Shown here: positions 8,467-16,864 of the stretch, piece after piece
Numbering within the stretch: the stretch's first letter is position 1
Layout of the letters: the number at the start of each line of letters is the position of its first letter
From: Bacillus sp. X1(2014)
Lineage (GTDB): Bacteria > Bacillota > Bacilli > Bacillales_B > DSM-18226
Reading direction: 5' to 3'
Length of the DNA: 64,000 bases
Assembly: GCF_007678255.1 (NCBI RefSeq)
Contig: NZ_VEED01000016.1
Coordinates: 62,001 to 126,000, forward strand
The notes under the pieces: model-generated
What the model was told of the DNA's origin: nothing
The model's input: the letters and a program-made list of their open reading frames with translations, nothing else
Databases searched by the model: none
Translations under genes and position numbers: made by a program

Positions 8467-9879
8467 ATGAATAATAGTTTGCAAGAATATAACCTTACCT
8501 ATCGTTTTCCAAAAAACTTTTGGTGGGGAAGTGCCGCATCAGGCCCGCAAACGGAAGGCGCAGCGCTGATGGATGGTAGAAAGCAAAGTATCTGGGATTA
8601 TTGGTACAGCGTGGAACCTGCTTGTTTTCATCATGGGGTTGGCCCAGAACATACATCGGATTTCTATCATCGGTTTAAAGAAGATATACAGCTGATGAAA
8701 GAAACGGGCCATAACTCCTTTCGGACCTCGATTCAATGGTCACGTTTGATTCCGGATGGAACTGGTGAAGTAAACGGGAAGGCCGTTGCCTTTTACAACC
8801 AGGTCATCGATGAATTGATTGCTCGAGACATTCAACCATTTATGAATTTATACCATTTCGATATGCCGATGTGCATGCAGGAAAAAGGTGGATGGGAAAG
8901 CCGGGAGGTCATCGATGCCTATGTGAATTATGCGGAGACCTGCTTTCGCTTATTTGGCGACCGTGTGAAATATTGGTTTACCTTTAACGAACCGATCGTC
9001 CCGGTCGAGGCCGGGTATTTATATAATTGGCATTATCCAAATATAGTGGATTTCAAACGGGGTGCAACGGTTGCCCACCATACCATTGTGGCCCATGCGA
9101 AGGCAGTAGAAGCCTTTAAAAAATTAAAGGTTGACGGGAAAATTGGCATTATCCTCAATCTCACCCCATCTTATCCACGGAGTCAGGATGCCGAAGATGT
9201 AAAGGCTGCCCATATTTCTGATTTATTCTTTAACCGCAGCTTCCTTGATCCGGTCACAAAAGGCGAATATCCTCGTGGTTTGGTTGATATTTTAAAAGAA
9301 AGAGACCTGCTTCCAACCGTGGAGGCCGGTGATTTAGAAGTGATCAAAAACAATCCGATTGATCTTTTAGGCGTGAACTATTACCAGCCGCGCCGTGTTA
9401 AAGCGAAAGAGAAGCCTGAGCCGGAGAATGCTCCGTTTATGCCGGAACATCTCTTTGATCCGTATATCATGCCAGGCAGGAAAATCAATCCGCACCGTGG
9501 ATGGGAAATCTGCGAGGAAGTTATCTATGATATTATGATTGACCTCCGTGACAACTATAGTAATCTGCCATTCTTTATTTCGGAAAATGGAATGGGTGTT
9601 GAAGGGGAAGAAAAGTTCCGTCATGTGGAAGGGTTTATTGAGGATGATTATCGGATTGAATTTATCCAGGAGCACTTGAAATGGGTACATAAAGCCCTTC
9701 AAGATGGTGCGAATTGTTTGGGATATCACCTATGGACCTTCATGGATAACTGGTCATGGACGAACGCTTATAAGAACCGATATGGATTAGTGGAAGTAGA
9801 TTTAAAGAACCATTTAACACGAACGGTTAAAAAATCAGGGAAATGGTATAAACAGTTGTCCGAAAACAATGGGTTTTAA
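8467..9879 (+). CDS. GH1 glycosidase (beta-glucosidase or 6-phospho-beta-glucosidase)
   Basis: A 470-residue cytoplasmic GH1 enzyme. The acid/base Glu175 is in TFNEP and the nucleophile Glu373 in ISENG. The aglycone/glycone loop near the C-terminus reads MDNWSWTNAYKNRYG. Plain beta-glucosidases usually carry Glu-Trp here, while 6-phospho enzymes carry a Ser with Lys and Tyr further on. This protein has Ser-Trp, then Lys and Tyr in a slightly altered spacing, so phosphosugar use is plausible but unproved. It lies 17 bp after the YesN gene and just before two ROK sugar kinases. One of these could phosphorylate an imported disaccharide before cleavage. GmuD of the B. subtilis glucomannan operon is the nearest functional analogue by context. 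Confidence 0.88.
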   Translation: MNNSLQEYNLTYRFPKNFWWGSAASGPQTEGAALMDGRKQSIWDYWYSVEPACFHHGVGPEHTSDFYHRFKEDIQLMKETGHNSFRTSIQWSRLIPDGTGEVNGKAVAFYNQVIDELIARDIQPFMNLYHFDMPMCMQEKGGWESREVIDAYVNYAETCFRLFGDRVKYWFTFNEPIVPVEAGYLYNWHYPNIVDFKRGATVAHHTIVAHAKAVEAFKKLKVDGKIGIILNLTPSYPRSQDAEDVKAAHISDLFFNRSFLDPVTKGEYPRGLVDILKERDLLPTVEAGDLEVIKNNPIDLLGVNYYQPRRVKAKEKPEPENAPFMPEHLFDPYIMPGRKINPHRGWEICEEVIYDIMIDLRDNYSNLPFFISENGMGVEGEEKFRHVEGFIEDDYRIEFIQEHLKWVHKALQDGANCLGYHLWTFMDNWSWTNAYKNRYGLVEVDLKNHLTRTVKKSGKWYKQLSENNGF

Positions 9880-9915
9880 CGGAAGAGGACGAATTTGATT
9901 AAAAAGGTGAATCGG

Positions 9916-10824
9916 ATGAAAGCTTACATGGTATTCGATATGGGCGGCACCTATATAAAATATGCTGTTATGGATCAAGAAGGAAAGAAATTAGAAAGCG
10001 GGAAGTTTCCGACTCCTTGTGAAGGATTAGAAAGTTTCTTGCAAAAACTTAGCCAAGTAACAAAAGAATATTCGAATTCATTTGAATTGCAAGGCATTGC
10101 TTTAAGTTCACCCGGTGCTGTAAATGTTAAAACGGGATTTATTGGCGGTGCCAGTGCGATTCCGTATATACATGGAGTTTGTATGACTGACCTCATAAGG
10201 GAGCGAACGGGTTTCCCGGTATCGATCGAAAATGATGCCAATTGCGCGGCTTTGGCGGAAGGATGGTTAGGTGCAGCAAAAGGCACGGATTACTATATTT
10301 GTATTGTCATAGGTACAGGAATTGGCGGCAGTATCGTCATTAACCAATCGATCTTACGCGGCGCATCTCTCCACGGCGGGGAATTCGGTTACATGATTAT
10401 GGGACCACAGTCTAAAAATCCGCTTGATCAAACCTGGAGCAAGACTGCTTCAACCCATGCTTTAGTGGAGGAGGTTGTCAGGAGAAAGTCACTGGCAAAA
10501 GGAATGTTGAACGGTGAAGAAGTATTTCTTCTTGCCGATAAAGGCGACACGATTGCCAAGGAGAGTATTGCAGAATTTTATAAACGGCTCGCCATCGGAA
10601 TTTATAATTTAAAATATGCCTTGGACCCGCAAAAAATCCTCATTGGCGGCGGCATCAGCAAGCGCCAGGAAGTGATTGACGGGATCAATCGTGAATTGAA
10701 GAGGTTAAGGGACGACATTTCAACGTTGCGAATAGAAGTGCAAGCCTGTCAATTTGATAATGATGCAAACCTAATCGGGGCATTGTTTCATTTCCTGAAG
10801 GGCGCAGGCCGGTTTAATGAATAA
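9916..10824 (+). CDS. ROK-family sugar kinase, beta-glucoside kinase-like
   Basis: A ROK protein of about 302 residues with the ATP-binding motif FDMGGTYIKYAV at the N-terminus, the ENDANCAALAE catalytic-base region and the VIGTGIGGSIV phosphate loop. It lacks the Cys-rich zinc motif (CXCGXXGCXE) of classical glucokinase-type ROK proteins and carries no DNA-binding domain, so it is an enzyme rather than a repressor. Known ROK proteins without the zinc motif include BglK, which phosphorylates beta-glucoside disaccharides. That would fit an ABC-imported sugar being phosphorylated before the GH1 enzyme. The frame opens at a TTG at 9895, but AAAGGTGA at 9903-9910 sits at ideal distance from the ATG at 9916, so that start is chosen. 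Exact substrate is not certain. Confidence 0.83.
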   Translation: MKAYMVFDMGGTYIKYAVMDQEGKKLESGKFPTPCEGLESFLQKLSQVTKEYSNSFELQGIALSSPGAVNVKTGFIGGASAIPYIHGVCMTDLIRERTGFPVSIENDANCAALAEGWLGAAKGTDYYICIVIGTGIGGSIVINQSILRGASLHGGEFGYMIMGPQSKNPLDQTWSKTASTHALVEEVVRRKSLAKGMLNGEEVFLLADKGDTIAKESIAEFYKRLAIGIYNLKYALDPQKILIGGGISKRQEVIDGINRELKRLRDDISTLRIEVQACQFDNDANLIGALFHFLKGAGRFNE

Positions 10825-10844
10825 TAGATTAGGAGGAGCTGCGA

Positions 10845-11711
10845 ATGCTTGGTGGAATTGAAGCTGGCGGGACAAAATTTGTTTGTGCCGTTGGAGACGA
10901 AAAGGGAACGATCGTGGACCGAATTCAAATCCCTACCACTACCCCGGATGAAACGATTCCGAAGGTCATTGAATTTTTTAAAAAATACCCGATCGAAGCG
11001 ATTGGAATTGGGACGTTTGGCCCGATTGATGTTAACCGGGAAAGTCCCACATACGGGCACATCACATCTACCCCAAAACCAGGATGGAAGGATTATCCGT
11101 TTGTGCAAGGGTTTGAGGATGAATTTGGGGTTCCCATCGGATTTAATACGGATGTGAATGCCGCCGCGTTAGGCGAGGCGACTTTTGGAGCAGCCAAAGG
11201 GATGGATAGCTGCTTGTATATAACGGTTGGAACAGGAATCGGAGCAGGAGCGCTCGTTCAGGGGCAGATGCTTCAAGGACATTCTCATCCGGAAATGGGG
11301 CATGTTTTGGTTAGGCGTCATCCGGAGGATCCATATCAGGGGCGGTGCCCGTACCACGGTGATTGTCTGGAAGGATTGGCGGCCGGCCCTGCCATTGAAG
11401 GGCGCTGGGGGCAAAAAGGAATGGAGTTAGTGGATAAAACTGAAGTATGGGAATTAGAAGGCTACTATATCGCCCAGGCACTGATGCAATATATTCTGAT
11501 TCTTTCGCCGAAAAAGATTATCCTGGGCGGCGGCGTCATGAACCAGAAACAGGTATTCCCTTCTATCTACCAGCATTTGAATGAGTTTCTCCGTGATTAT
11601 GTTTCATTGCCAGAGCTGTCAGAATATATTGTAAGCCCTGGTTTAGGCAATGATGCAGGGATTACAGGGGCGCTTTTGCTGGCCCATCAGGCATTGACTA
11701 AAGAGCAATAA
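10845..11711 (+). CDS. scrK: ROK fructokinase/mannokinase, ScrK/GmuE type
   Basis: A 288-residue ROK kinase. It has the glycine-rich IEAGGTKFVCAV motif, the NTDVNAAALGEA catalytic region, VGTGIGAGAL, and a zinc site built from His and Cys in HPEMGH...CPYHGDCLEG, which is typical of the ScrK/YdhR (GmuE) branch. Members phosphorylate fructose and, in the glucomannan operon of B. subtilis, are thought to handle mannose. It lies 20 bp after the other ROK kinase with an AGGAGGAG ribosome site. A terminator follows. Paired with the downstream mannose-6-phosphate isomerase it would feed mannose or fructose into glycolysis. Confidence 0.85.
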   Translation: MLGGIEAGGTKFVCAVGDEKGTIVDRIQIPTTTPDETIPKVIEFFKKYPIEAIGIGTFGPIDVNRESPTYGHITSTPKPGWKDYPFVQGFEDEFGVPIGFNTDVNAAALGEATFGAAKGMDSCLYITVGTGIGAGALVQGQMLQGHSHPEMGHVLVRRHPEDPYQGRCPYHGDCLEGLAAGPAIEGRWGQKGMELVDKTEVWELEGYYIAQALMQYILILSPKKIILGGGVMNQKQVFPSIYQHLNEFLRDYVSLPELSEYIVSPGLGNDAGITGALLLAHQALTKEQ

Positions 11712-11728
11712 ATAATATTAATAGAAGA

Positions 11729-11762
11729 AACGTGCCACCTCGAACGGTGGTACGTTTTTTTG
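11729..11762 (+). terminator. Rho-independent terminator after the kinase genes
   Basis: AACGTGCCACC pairs with GGTGGTACGTT (one G-T wobble) around a short CGAAC loop, followed by T7. It ends the transporter/GH1/ROK transcription unit. Confidence 0.9.
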
Positions 11763-11833
11763 TGTAGGCAAAAGACTTTATTTTAGCCAATGAATCTATG
11801 GTTTTGCCAATAGGATGGGGGGAATCGTACTGC

Positions 11834-11855
11834 TAAAATAATGGAAAGGCTTACA
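11834..11855 (+). promoter_or_regulatory. Probable promoter -10 and cre-like site before the ABC exporter
   Basis: TGCTAAAAT is an extended -10 element (TAAAAT at 11834-11839). TGGAAAGGCTTACA (11842-11855) matches the cre consensus at 12 of 14 positions and sits at the expected transcription start. The order of elements copies that at 1537-1565, which suggests that both transcription units share carbon-source control. Confidence 0.4.
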
Positions 11856-11997
11856 TAGGTGCCGGTTTATGGCACTAAAGGAGGTGGTGTTTATCAAAAA
11901 TTTAGATAACCTAATTCAACGATTTTCGAAATATTTCTCACTTAAATCTATATAAATGTAAGGTATGTAAATTTTCAGGTTACATAAGGAGGAAAAA

Positions 11998-13752
11998 ATG
12001 TTCGTTTTTAAAAAGTTAAAGTCGTTTTATCTTCCTTTTAAAAAGGATTTTATCTGGTCGTTGCTCTTTATGCTGCTTGTCGCTGCGATTACCGTCATCT
12101 ATCCGGTCATTTTACAGGTAACCATTGATGATGTCGTGCTTGGGCGGAAATATGACTGGGTGCCTTGGATTGCCTTGGGATTTATCGTGATCATGGGGGT
12201 AAAGGCCTTCTCAACTTTCATTCAGCATTATTTGGCAGATATGTTCGGCATTAAATCCGTGTACTTGCTCCGAAATGCTCTATATGAAAAGCTGCAGCGG
12301 CTATCCTTCAGCTATTACGATAACGCAAAGACAGGGGATCTAATGTCCCGTTTGACCGCGGATGTGGAAGGTTTTCGTTTTTTTGTGTCCTTCGGCTTTA
12401 GCGAGGTCCTTCGCTTTGTCATTGTCGTGGGGACCAGTCTTTGTGTGATGTTCTATTATTCCGTTTCCCTGACTTTGGTCACGATGATGTCACTGCCTTT
12501 TTTAAGTGTGGTGGTTTATAAGTTCGATAGAGCCGTCCATCCGGCGTTCCGCGGGATTCGGGAATCGTTCGGCCGCTTAAATACCATGGTGCAGGAAAAT
12601 ATTAACGGGATCCATACGGTTAAAGCCCTGTCAAAAGAAAAGGAGGAAACGAAGCGCTTTAACTCCTCCAATCAGGAGTACAGGACCAAGCAGCTGGCTA
12701 CGTCGGTGGTATGGTCGAAATATTTTCCGCTGATGGAGCTGATCGGCAATATTTCCGTTGTCGCCTTGCTAGCCTATGGCGGTTTTCAAGTGATCAGTGG
12801 AGCCTTAAAACCTGGGGAGCTTGTCGCCTTTTACAGTCTTGTTTGGTATATTATTTGGCCGATTATGAACCTGGGATTCACCATCAATATGTTCTCACAG
12901 GCAAAAGCTTCCGGCGAAAGGCTTCTTGAAGTTTTGGAAGCAGATGAAACGATTATGGATGGCGATGACATCAGAAATACCGGCAGAATGGCAGGAAAGG
13001 TGAACTTCGATCAGGTCACGTTCCACTATCAATCGGAAGAGGCGGCCGCACTGAAGGAAATCACTTTTTCCGCGCCTTCAGGAACAACCATTGGGCTTAT
13101 TGGCGCAACAGGTTCTGGAAAAACCAGTATGATTCAGCTTCTGTCCCGTTTTTATGAACCGACGGCAGGAACGATTGAAATTGATGATCAACCTATTCAG
13201 GAATACGGGTTGAAAATGCTGCGTTCGCAAATTGGCGTTGTCTTACAGGAAACCTTTCTGTTTTCATCCACTATCAAGGCAAATATTGCTTACGGAAGGC
13301 CAGATGCGGCGATGGAGGAAATTATCGATGCGGCCAAACGGGCACAGGCTCATGATTTTATTATGGAGCTGCCTGATGGATATGACACCAAGCTGGGTGA
13401 ACGGGGAATGGGGCTCTCCGGGGGGCAAAAACAGCGGATTGCGATTGCACGCGCCATTTGCATGAATCCGGCGATTCTCATTTTAGATGATTCCACTAGT
13501 GCGGTCGATATGGAAACGGAATTTCATATTCAAAAGGCCCTCCGAGAAGTCATGAAGGGGAGAACGACGTTTATTATTGCCCATCGTATTTCATCACTTA
13601 AGCATGCCGATGAAATTTTGGTGCTGGATCAGGGAAGAATCATCGAACGCGGCACACATGAACAGCTGCTTGCCCATGGGGGGGCTTACCGGCGTATCTA
13701 CAATATCCAATATCAGGATCAGGAAGCAATTATGCAAAAGGCGGGAGGATAA
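11998..13752 (+). CDS. Heterodimeric ABC exporter subunit with degenerate Walker B (YfiB/BmrC type)
   Basis: A 584-residue half-transporter. Six membrane helices span about residues 1-310 and are followed by an ATPase domain with Walker A GATGSGKT, signature LSGGQ and Walker B LILDDS. The catalytic glutamate is replaced by Asp498. In heterodimeric exporters such as BmrC/BmrD or TM287/288, this subunit forms the degenerate ATP site with its partner. The partner gene begins 7 bp downstream. Substrates of the family include drugs, lipids and peptides. The position between two ROK kinases and a mannose-6-phosphate isomerase is unusual and may be incidental. The ribosome site AAGGAGG is strong. 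Confidence 0.88.
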   Translation: MFVFKKLKSFYLPFKKDFIWSLLFMLLVAAITVIYPVILQVTIDDVVLGRKYDWVPWIALGFIVIMGVKAFSTFIQHYLADMFGIKSVYLLRNALYEKLQRLSFSYYDNAKTGDLMSRLTADVEGFRFFVSFGFSEVLRFVIVVGTSLCVMFYYSVSLTLVTMMSLPFLSVVVYKFDRAVHPAFRGIRESFGRLNTMVQENINGIHTVKALSKEKEETKRFNSSNQEYRTKQLATSVVWSKYFPLMELIGNISVVALLAYGGFQVISGALKPGELVAFYSLVWYIIWPIMNLGFTINMFSQAKASGERLLEVLEADETIMDGDDIRNTGRMAGKVNFDQVTFHYQSEEAAALKEITFSAPSGTTIGLIGATGSGKTSMIQLLSRFYEPTAGTIEIDDQPIQEYGLKMLRSQIGVVLQETFLFSSTIKANIAYGRPDAAMEEIIDAAKRAQAHDFIMELPDGYDTKLGERGMGLSGGQKQRIAIARAICMNPAILILDDSTSAVDMETEFHIQKALREVMKGRTTFIIAHRISSLKHADEILVLDQGRIIERGTHEQLLAHGGAYRRIYNIQYQDQEAIMQKAGG

Positions 13753-13759
13753 GTGAAAC

Positions 13760-15580
13760 ATGGAGGAACAACGAAAGAAACAACTCATCCTCGAGCGGTT
13801 TCATTACTCTCAGGATGAAGTGATTGATAAATCGTTTAACTGGCAACAGATGTGGCGCTTGCTGCAATACTTAAAGCCCTATACAAAAAATTTACTTCCC
13901 CTTTCGTTTATGACAGTGATCATTTCAACCGCCATCCGTTTAATCATTCCGATTTTAATTGGCGTCTATACCCTTGACAAGGCGATTGTTGAAAAAGATA
14001 CAACCTTATTGCTCCAGCTGATTTTCATCATTTCAGGGTTGTATGTTTTATCCTATTTTGTCAATTTGCTAAGAATCCGCTGGATGAATAAGCTTGGACA
14101 AAATGTCATTTATGATTTGCGGCAGCATTTGTTTACACATGTACAGTCTTTATCACACAGGTTCTTCGACCAGCGTTCGGGCGGGTCGATTCTTGTGAGG
14201 ATTATGAATGATATTAATTCCCTGCAGGAGCTGTTCACAAGTGGTGTTATTAATCTATTAACCGATTTTCTCTTATTGCTGTCGGTTATTATGATCTTAT
14301 TTTCTTTGAATGCAAAATTAACAATTGCGATTATGGTGATTTTGCCGATCATGTTTTTCATCTCCACCAGCCTGCGAAAAAAGATCCGTCTGCAGTGGCA
14401 ATCGGTTCGGCTCGTCCAGTCGAAGCTCAATTCCCATTTAAATGAAAGCATCCAAGGCATCCGCGTCACGCAGGCCTTTACCCAAGAAAAAGAAAACATT
14501 CAATTTTTTAAGGGAGTCAACCAGGAAAACTTTGAAACTTGGAAACAAGCAGTCCATAAAAATGCCATGTTTGGACCATTTGTCGAGATCACCAATGCTT
14601 TGGGGACGGCCATCCTCATCTGGTACGGGGCTTTTCTAGTTTCGGGAGGTGAAAGTACAATCGGGGAATTTGTCTCCTTTGCCTTTTATTTAGGGATGTT
14701 CTGGGAGCCGATTTCGCGTCTTGGCCAGCTGTATAATCAGCTGCTGATTGGAATGGCTTCTTCGGAGCGGATTTTTGAGTTTTTAGATGAAAGACCGCTT
14801 GTGTCGGAAGCCTCCAAACCTATGATTCTCTCTTCTATTAAAGGACAGATTGATTTTGAGGATGTGGAATTTTCCTATGATGGATCAAGAAAAGCGTTAA
14901 ATGGTATTTCTTTTTCGATAAAAGCGGGAGAGACGGTTGCGCTGGTCGGCCATACGGGCTCTGGGAAGACGACCATTGCTAACTTGGTCAGCCGCTTCTA
15001 TGATTCTACCTCAGGTGTTGTCAAAATCGATGGTCATCCCATTCATGACTTGTCGATTGCGGGTCTCCGCTCGCAAATAGGTGTGGTCCTGCAGGACACG
15101 TTTATCTTTTCAGGAACAATTATGGAAAATATTCGTTTTGGAAACCCGGGAGCCAGTGACGAGAAAGTGATCGCTGCCGCGAAGGTAGTAGGAGCCGATT
15201 CGTTTATTAACCAGCTTGCGAATGGCTATCAAACCGAGGTGGAAGAGCGGGGCAATATCTTGTCGGTGGGTGAGCGCCAGCTCCTTTCTTTCGCCAGGGC
15301 ACTTCTCGCTGAGCCAAAAATTCTCATTTTGGATGAGGCCACCGCAAGTATTGACACGGAATCAGAGGTCAAGATTCAAAAGGCATTAAGAACGTTATTA
15401 AAAGGAAGAACAGCAATTATGATTGCCCACAGGTTATCCACAATCCGGGAAGCCGACAACATCTTGGTTCTTGATCACGGTAATATCCTGGAGCAGGGAA
15501 ATCATGAAAATCTCATGGCTAAACAAGGAATCTATTATGAATTAGTGAAAGCCCAATACAAAATGCTTGACCAAGGGTGA
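13760..15580 (+). CDS. Heterodimeric ABC exporter subunit with intact catalytic Glu (YfiC/BmrD type)
   Basis: A 606-residue half-transporter with an N-terminal extension of about 30 residues, six membrane helices and an ATPase domain. Walker A is GHTGSGKT. Walker B LILDEATASID has the catalytic Glu526, but the signature is LSVGE instead of LSGGQ. The partner upstream shows the reverse pattern (LSGGQ with Asp498). The predicted dimer therefore has one consensus site (this Walker B with the partner's signature) and one degenerate site, exactly as in known heterodimeric exporters. Its stop codon lies at the edge of an inverted repeat at 15579-15629. Confidence 0.88.
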   Translation: MEEQRKKQLILERFHYSQDEVIDKSFNWQQMWRLLQYLKPYTKNLLPLSFMTVIISTAIRLIIPILIGVYTLDKAIVEKDTTLLLQLIFIISGLYVLSYFVNLLRIRWMNKLGQNVIYDLRQHLFTHVQSLSHRFFDQRSGGSILVRIMNDINSLQELFTSGVINLLTDFLLLLSVIMILFSLNAKLTIAIMVILPIMFFISTSLRKKIRLQWQSVRLVQSKLNSHLNESIQGIRVTQAFTQEKENIQFFKGVNQENFETWKQAVHKNAMFGPFVEITNALGTAILIWYGAFLVSGGESTIGEFVSFAFYLGMFWEPISRLGQLYNQLLIGMASSERIFEFLDERPLVSEASKPMILSSIKGQIDFEDVEFSYDGSRKALNGISFSIKAGETVALVGHTGSGKTTIANLVSRFYDSTSGVVKIDGHPIHDLSIAGLRSQIGVVLQDTFIFSGTIMENIRFGNPGASDEKVIAAAKVVGADSFINQLANGYQTEVEERGNILSVGERQLLSFARALLAEPKILILDEATASIDTESEVKIQKALRTLLKGRTAIMIAHRLSTIREADNILVLDHGNILEQGNHENLMAKQGIYYELVKAQYKMLDQG

Positions 15581-15629
15581 CCATGGGGACGGTTCTTTGA
15601 GCTTTTTCGGGGCTGGGAGAATCGTCCCC
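15579..15629 (+). repeat. Dispersed CCATGGGGACGGTTCT repeat with hairpin
   Basis: GGGGACGGTTCT (15585-15596) pairs with AGAATCGTCCCC (15618-15629) over 12 bp with one wobble. The left arm CCATGGGGACGGTTCT recurs near 52259-52275 and 52953-52972. It starts at the stop codon of the ABC exporter gene and could act as a terminator or RNA-stabilising hairpin. Confidence 0.65.
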
Positions 15630-15665
15630 GAGGTGGCAAATTTACATCATTAGGAGGAGGCTATT

Positions 15666-16610
15666 TTGCAGCCATTACTATTAAAACCTGTTTTTAAAGA
15701 GAGAATTTGGGGCGGGACGGCATTACAAAAGGAATTTGGATATGAAATTTCATCAGAACTAACAGGAGAATGCTGGGCTATTTCCGCTCATCCAAACGGC
15801 CCTTCGGTCATTGAAAACGGTCCATATGCCGGCATGACCTTGGACAATCTCTGGAGTGAGCATCCGGAGGTATTTGGAAGTCCAAAGAAAGAGGTATTTC
15901 CGCTGCTTACCAAGATCTTGGATGCCAATATGGATTTATCCGTACAGGTTCATCCCGATGATGCCTATGCAAAGGTGAATGAAAACGGTGAGCTTGGAAA
16001 GACAGAATGTTGGTATATTATCGACTGCAAAGAAGAGGCGGATATAATCTTTGGACATAACGCCCAATCAAAGGAAGAACTAATCCAGCAGATTAATGAG
16101 GGGGAATGGAACGGCCTGCTGCGCCGTGTTAAAATCAAGCCGGGTGACTTTTTCTATGTCCCAAGTGGTACGATCCATGCTTTGTGTGAAGGAACACTCG
16201 TATTGGAAACGCAGCAGAGTTCTGACACTACCTATCGGGTTTATGATTTTGATCGCAAGGATGCGGAAGGGAACCTGCGTGATTTGCATTTAGAAAAGGC
16301 GATTGAGGTAACGACAGTGCCTCATCAAAATGCAATGTGCTCGCCGCGAGTGGAGGAAGTCGAAAATGCCATGGTTACGACTTTTGTGGAGTCGGAATTT
16401 TTCTCTGTTTATAAATGGGATATCCATGGGAAGGTATCCTTTTCATTTGATGAGCAATACTTGCTATTCAGTGTGATTAAGGGCCAGGGATTACTCATAC
16501 ATAATGGTGAAAAATATGAATTCGGGAAGGGAACCCATTTTATTATTCCTGTTGGGTTTGGTGAGTTTGAGTTGGATGGAGAATGCGAGATCATTGTTTC
16601 GCATACTTAA
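15666..16610 (+). CDS. manA: Mannose-6-phosphate isomerase, class I
   Basis: A 314-residue cupin enzyme that interconverts mannose-6-phosphate and fructose-6-phosphate. Family features include the N-terminal KPVFKERIWGG, the zinc motif VQVHPDDAYA, the catalytic region VPSGTIHAL and the conserved TYRVYDFDR stretch. The length matches the short Bacillus forms (ManA, PMI, GmuF). The start is the TTG at 15666, placed 6 nt after a TAGGAGGAGG ribosome site. It follows the exporter genes by 85 bp and a hairpin. With the ROK fructokinase-type gene at 10845 and the GH1 gene at 8467 it completes a set equivalent to gmuD, gmuE and gmuF, which points to mannose-containing oligosaccharides as the substrate. 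Confidence 0.9.
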   Translation: MQPLLLKPVFKERIWGGTALQKEFGYEISSELTGECWAISAHPNGPSVIENGPYAGMTLDNLWSEHPEVFGSPKKEVFPLLTKILDANMDLSVQVHPDDAYAKVNENGELGKTECWYIIDCKEEADIIFGHNAQSKEELIQQINEGEWNGLLRRVKIKPGDFFYVPSGTIHALCEGTLVLETQQSSDTTYRVYDFDRKDAEGNLRDLHLEKAIEVTTVPHQNAMCSPRVEEVENAMVTTFVESEFFSVYKWDIHGKVSFSFDEQYLLFSVIKGQGLLIHNGEKYEFGKGTHFIIPVGFGEFELDGECEIIVSHT

Positions 16611-16616
16611 TTTTTA

Positions 16617-16802
16617 GGCTGTGTTAAAGATTTAATGTTGATTTTAGGGCTCTGTTGATTGAAGTGGAAGGCACGAAGACTCCTGCGGGAGTACGGGCAG
16701 GGGAGACCCCGCAGGCGCTAAAAGCGCCGAGGAGGCTCCCCGGCACGCCCGCGGAAAGCGAAGTGCCTGGAACGGAAATCAACAGACAAGTTTAACACAG
16801 CC
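16617..16802. repeat. Interspersed ~185-bp nested inverted repeat, copy 1
   Basis: Bounded by GGCTGTGTTAAA and TTTAACACAGCC. Inside are further paired arms, TGTTGATT with AATCAACA and AGGCAC with GTGCCT, and GC-rich blocks ACTCCTGCGGGAGT and GGGGAGACCCC. Copies 2 and 3 are at 27065 and 37013, all in the same orientation. No open frame or transposase is present. It is non-coding and may be a MITE-like or structured-RNA element. Confidence 0.9.
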
Positions 16803-16817
16803 AATTTTTAAAACCAA

Positions 16818-16848
16818 GGGGGCGGTTCTTGTGCTAGAACCGCCCCCC
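16818..16848. terminator. Strong palindrome between convergent manA and methyltransferase genes
   Basis: GGGGGCGGTTCT pairs with AGAACCGCCCCC around a 6-nt loop. There are A and T tracts on either side, so it can act as a terminator in both directions. Confidence 0.7.
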
Positions 16849-16864
16849 GCGCTTCCATTTTCTC

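Noticed and set aside
15579..16850. Insertion sequence or transposon ends around the repeats
   Set aside because: No transposase frame, no target-site duplications that I could identify and no terminal repeats of an IS type.
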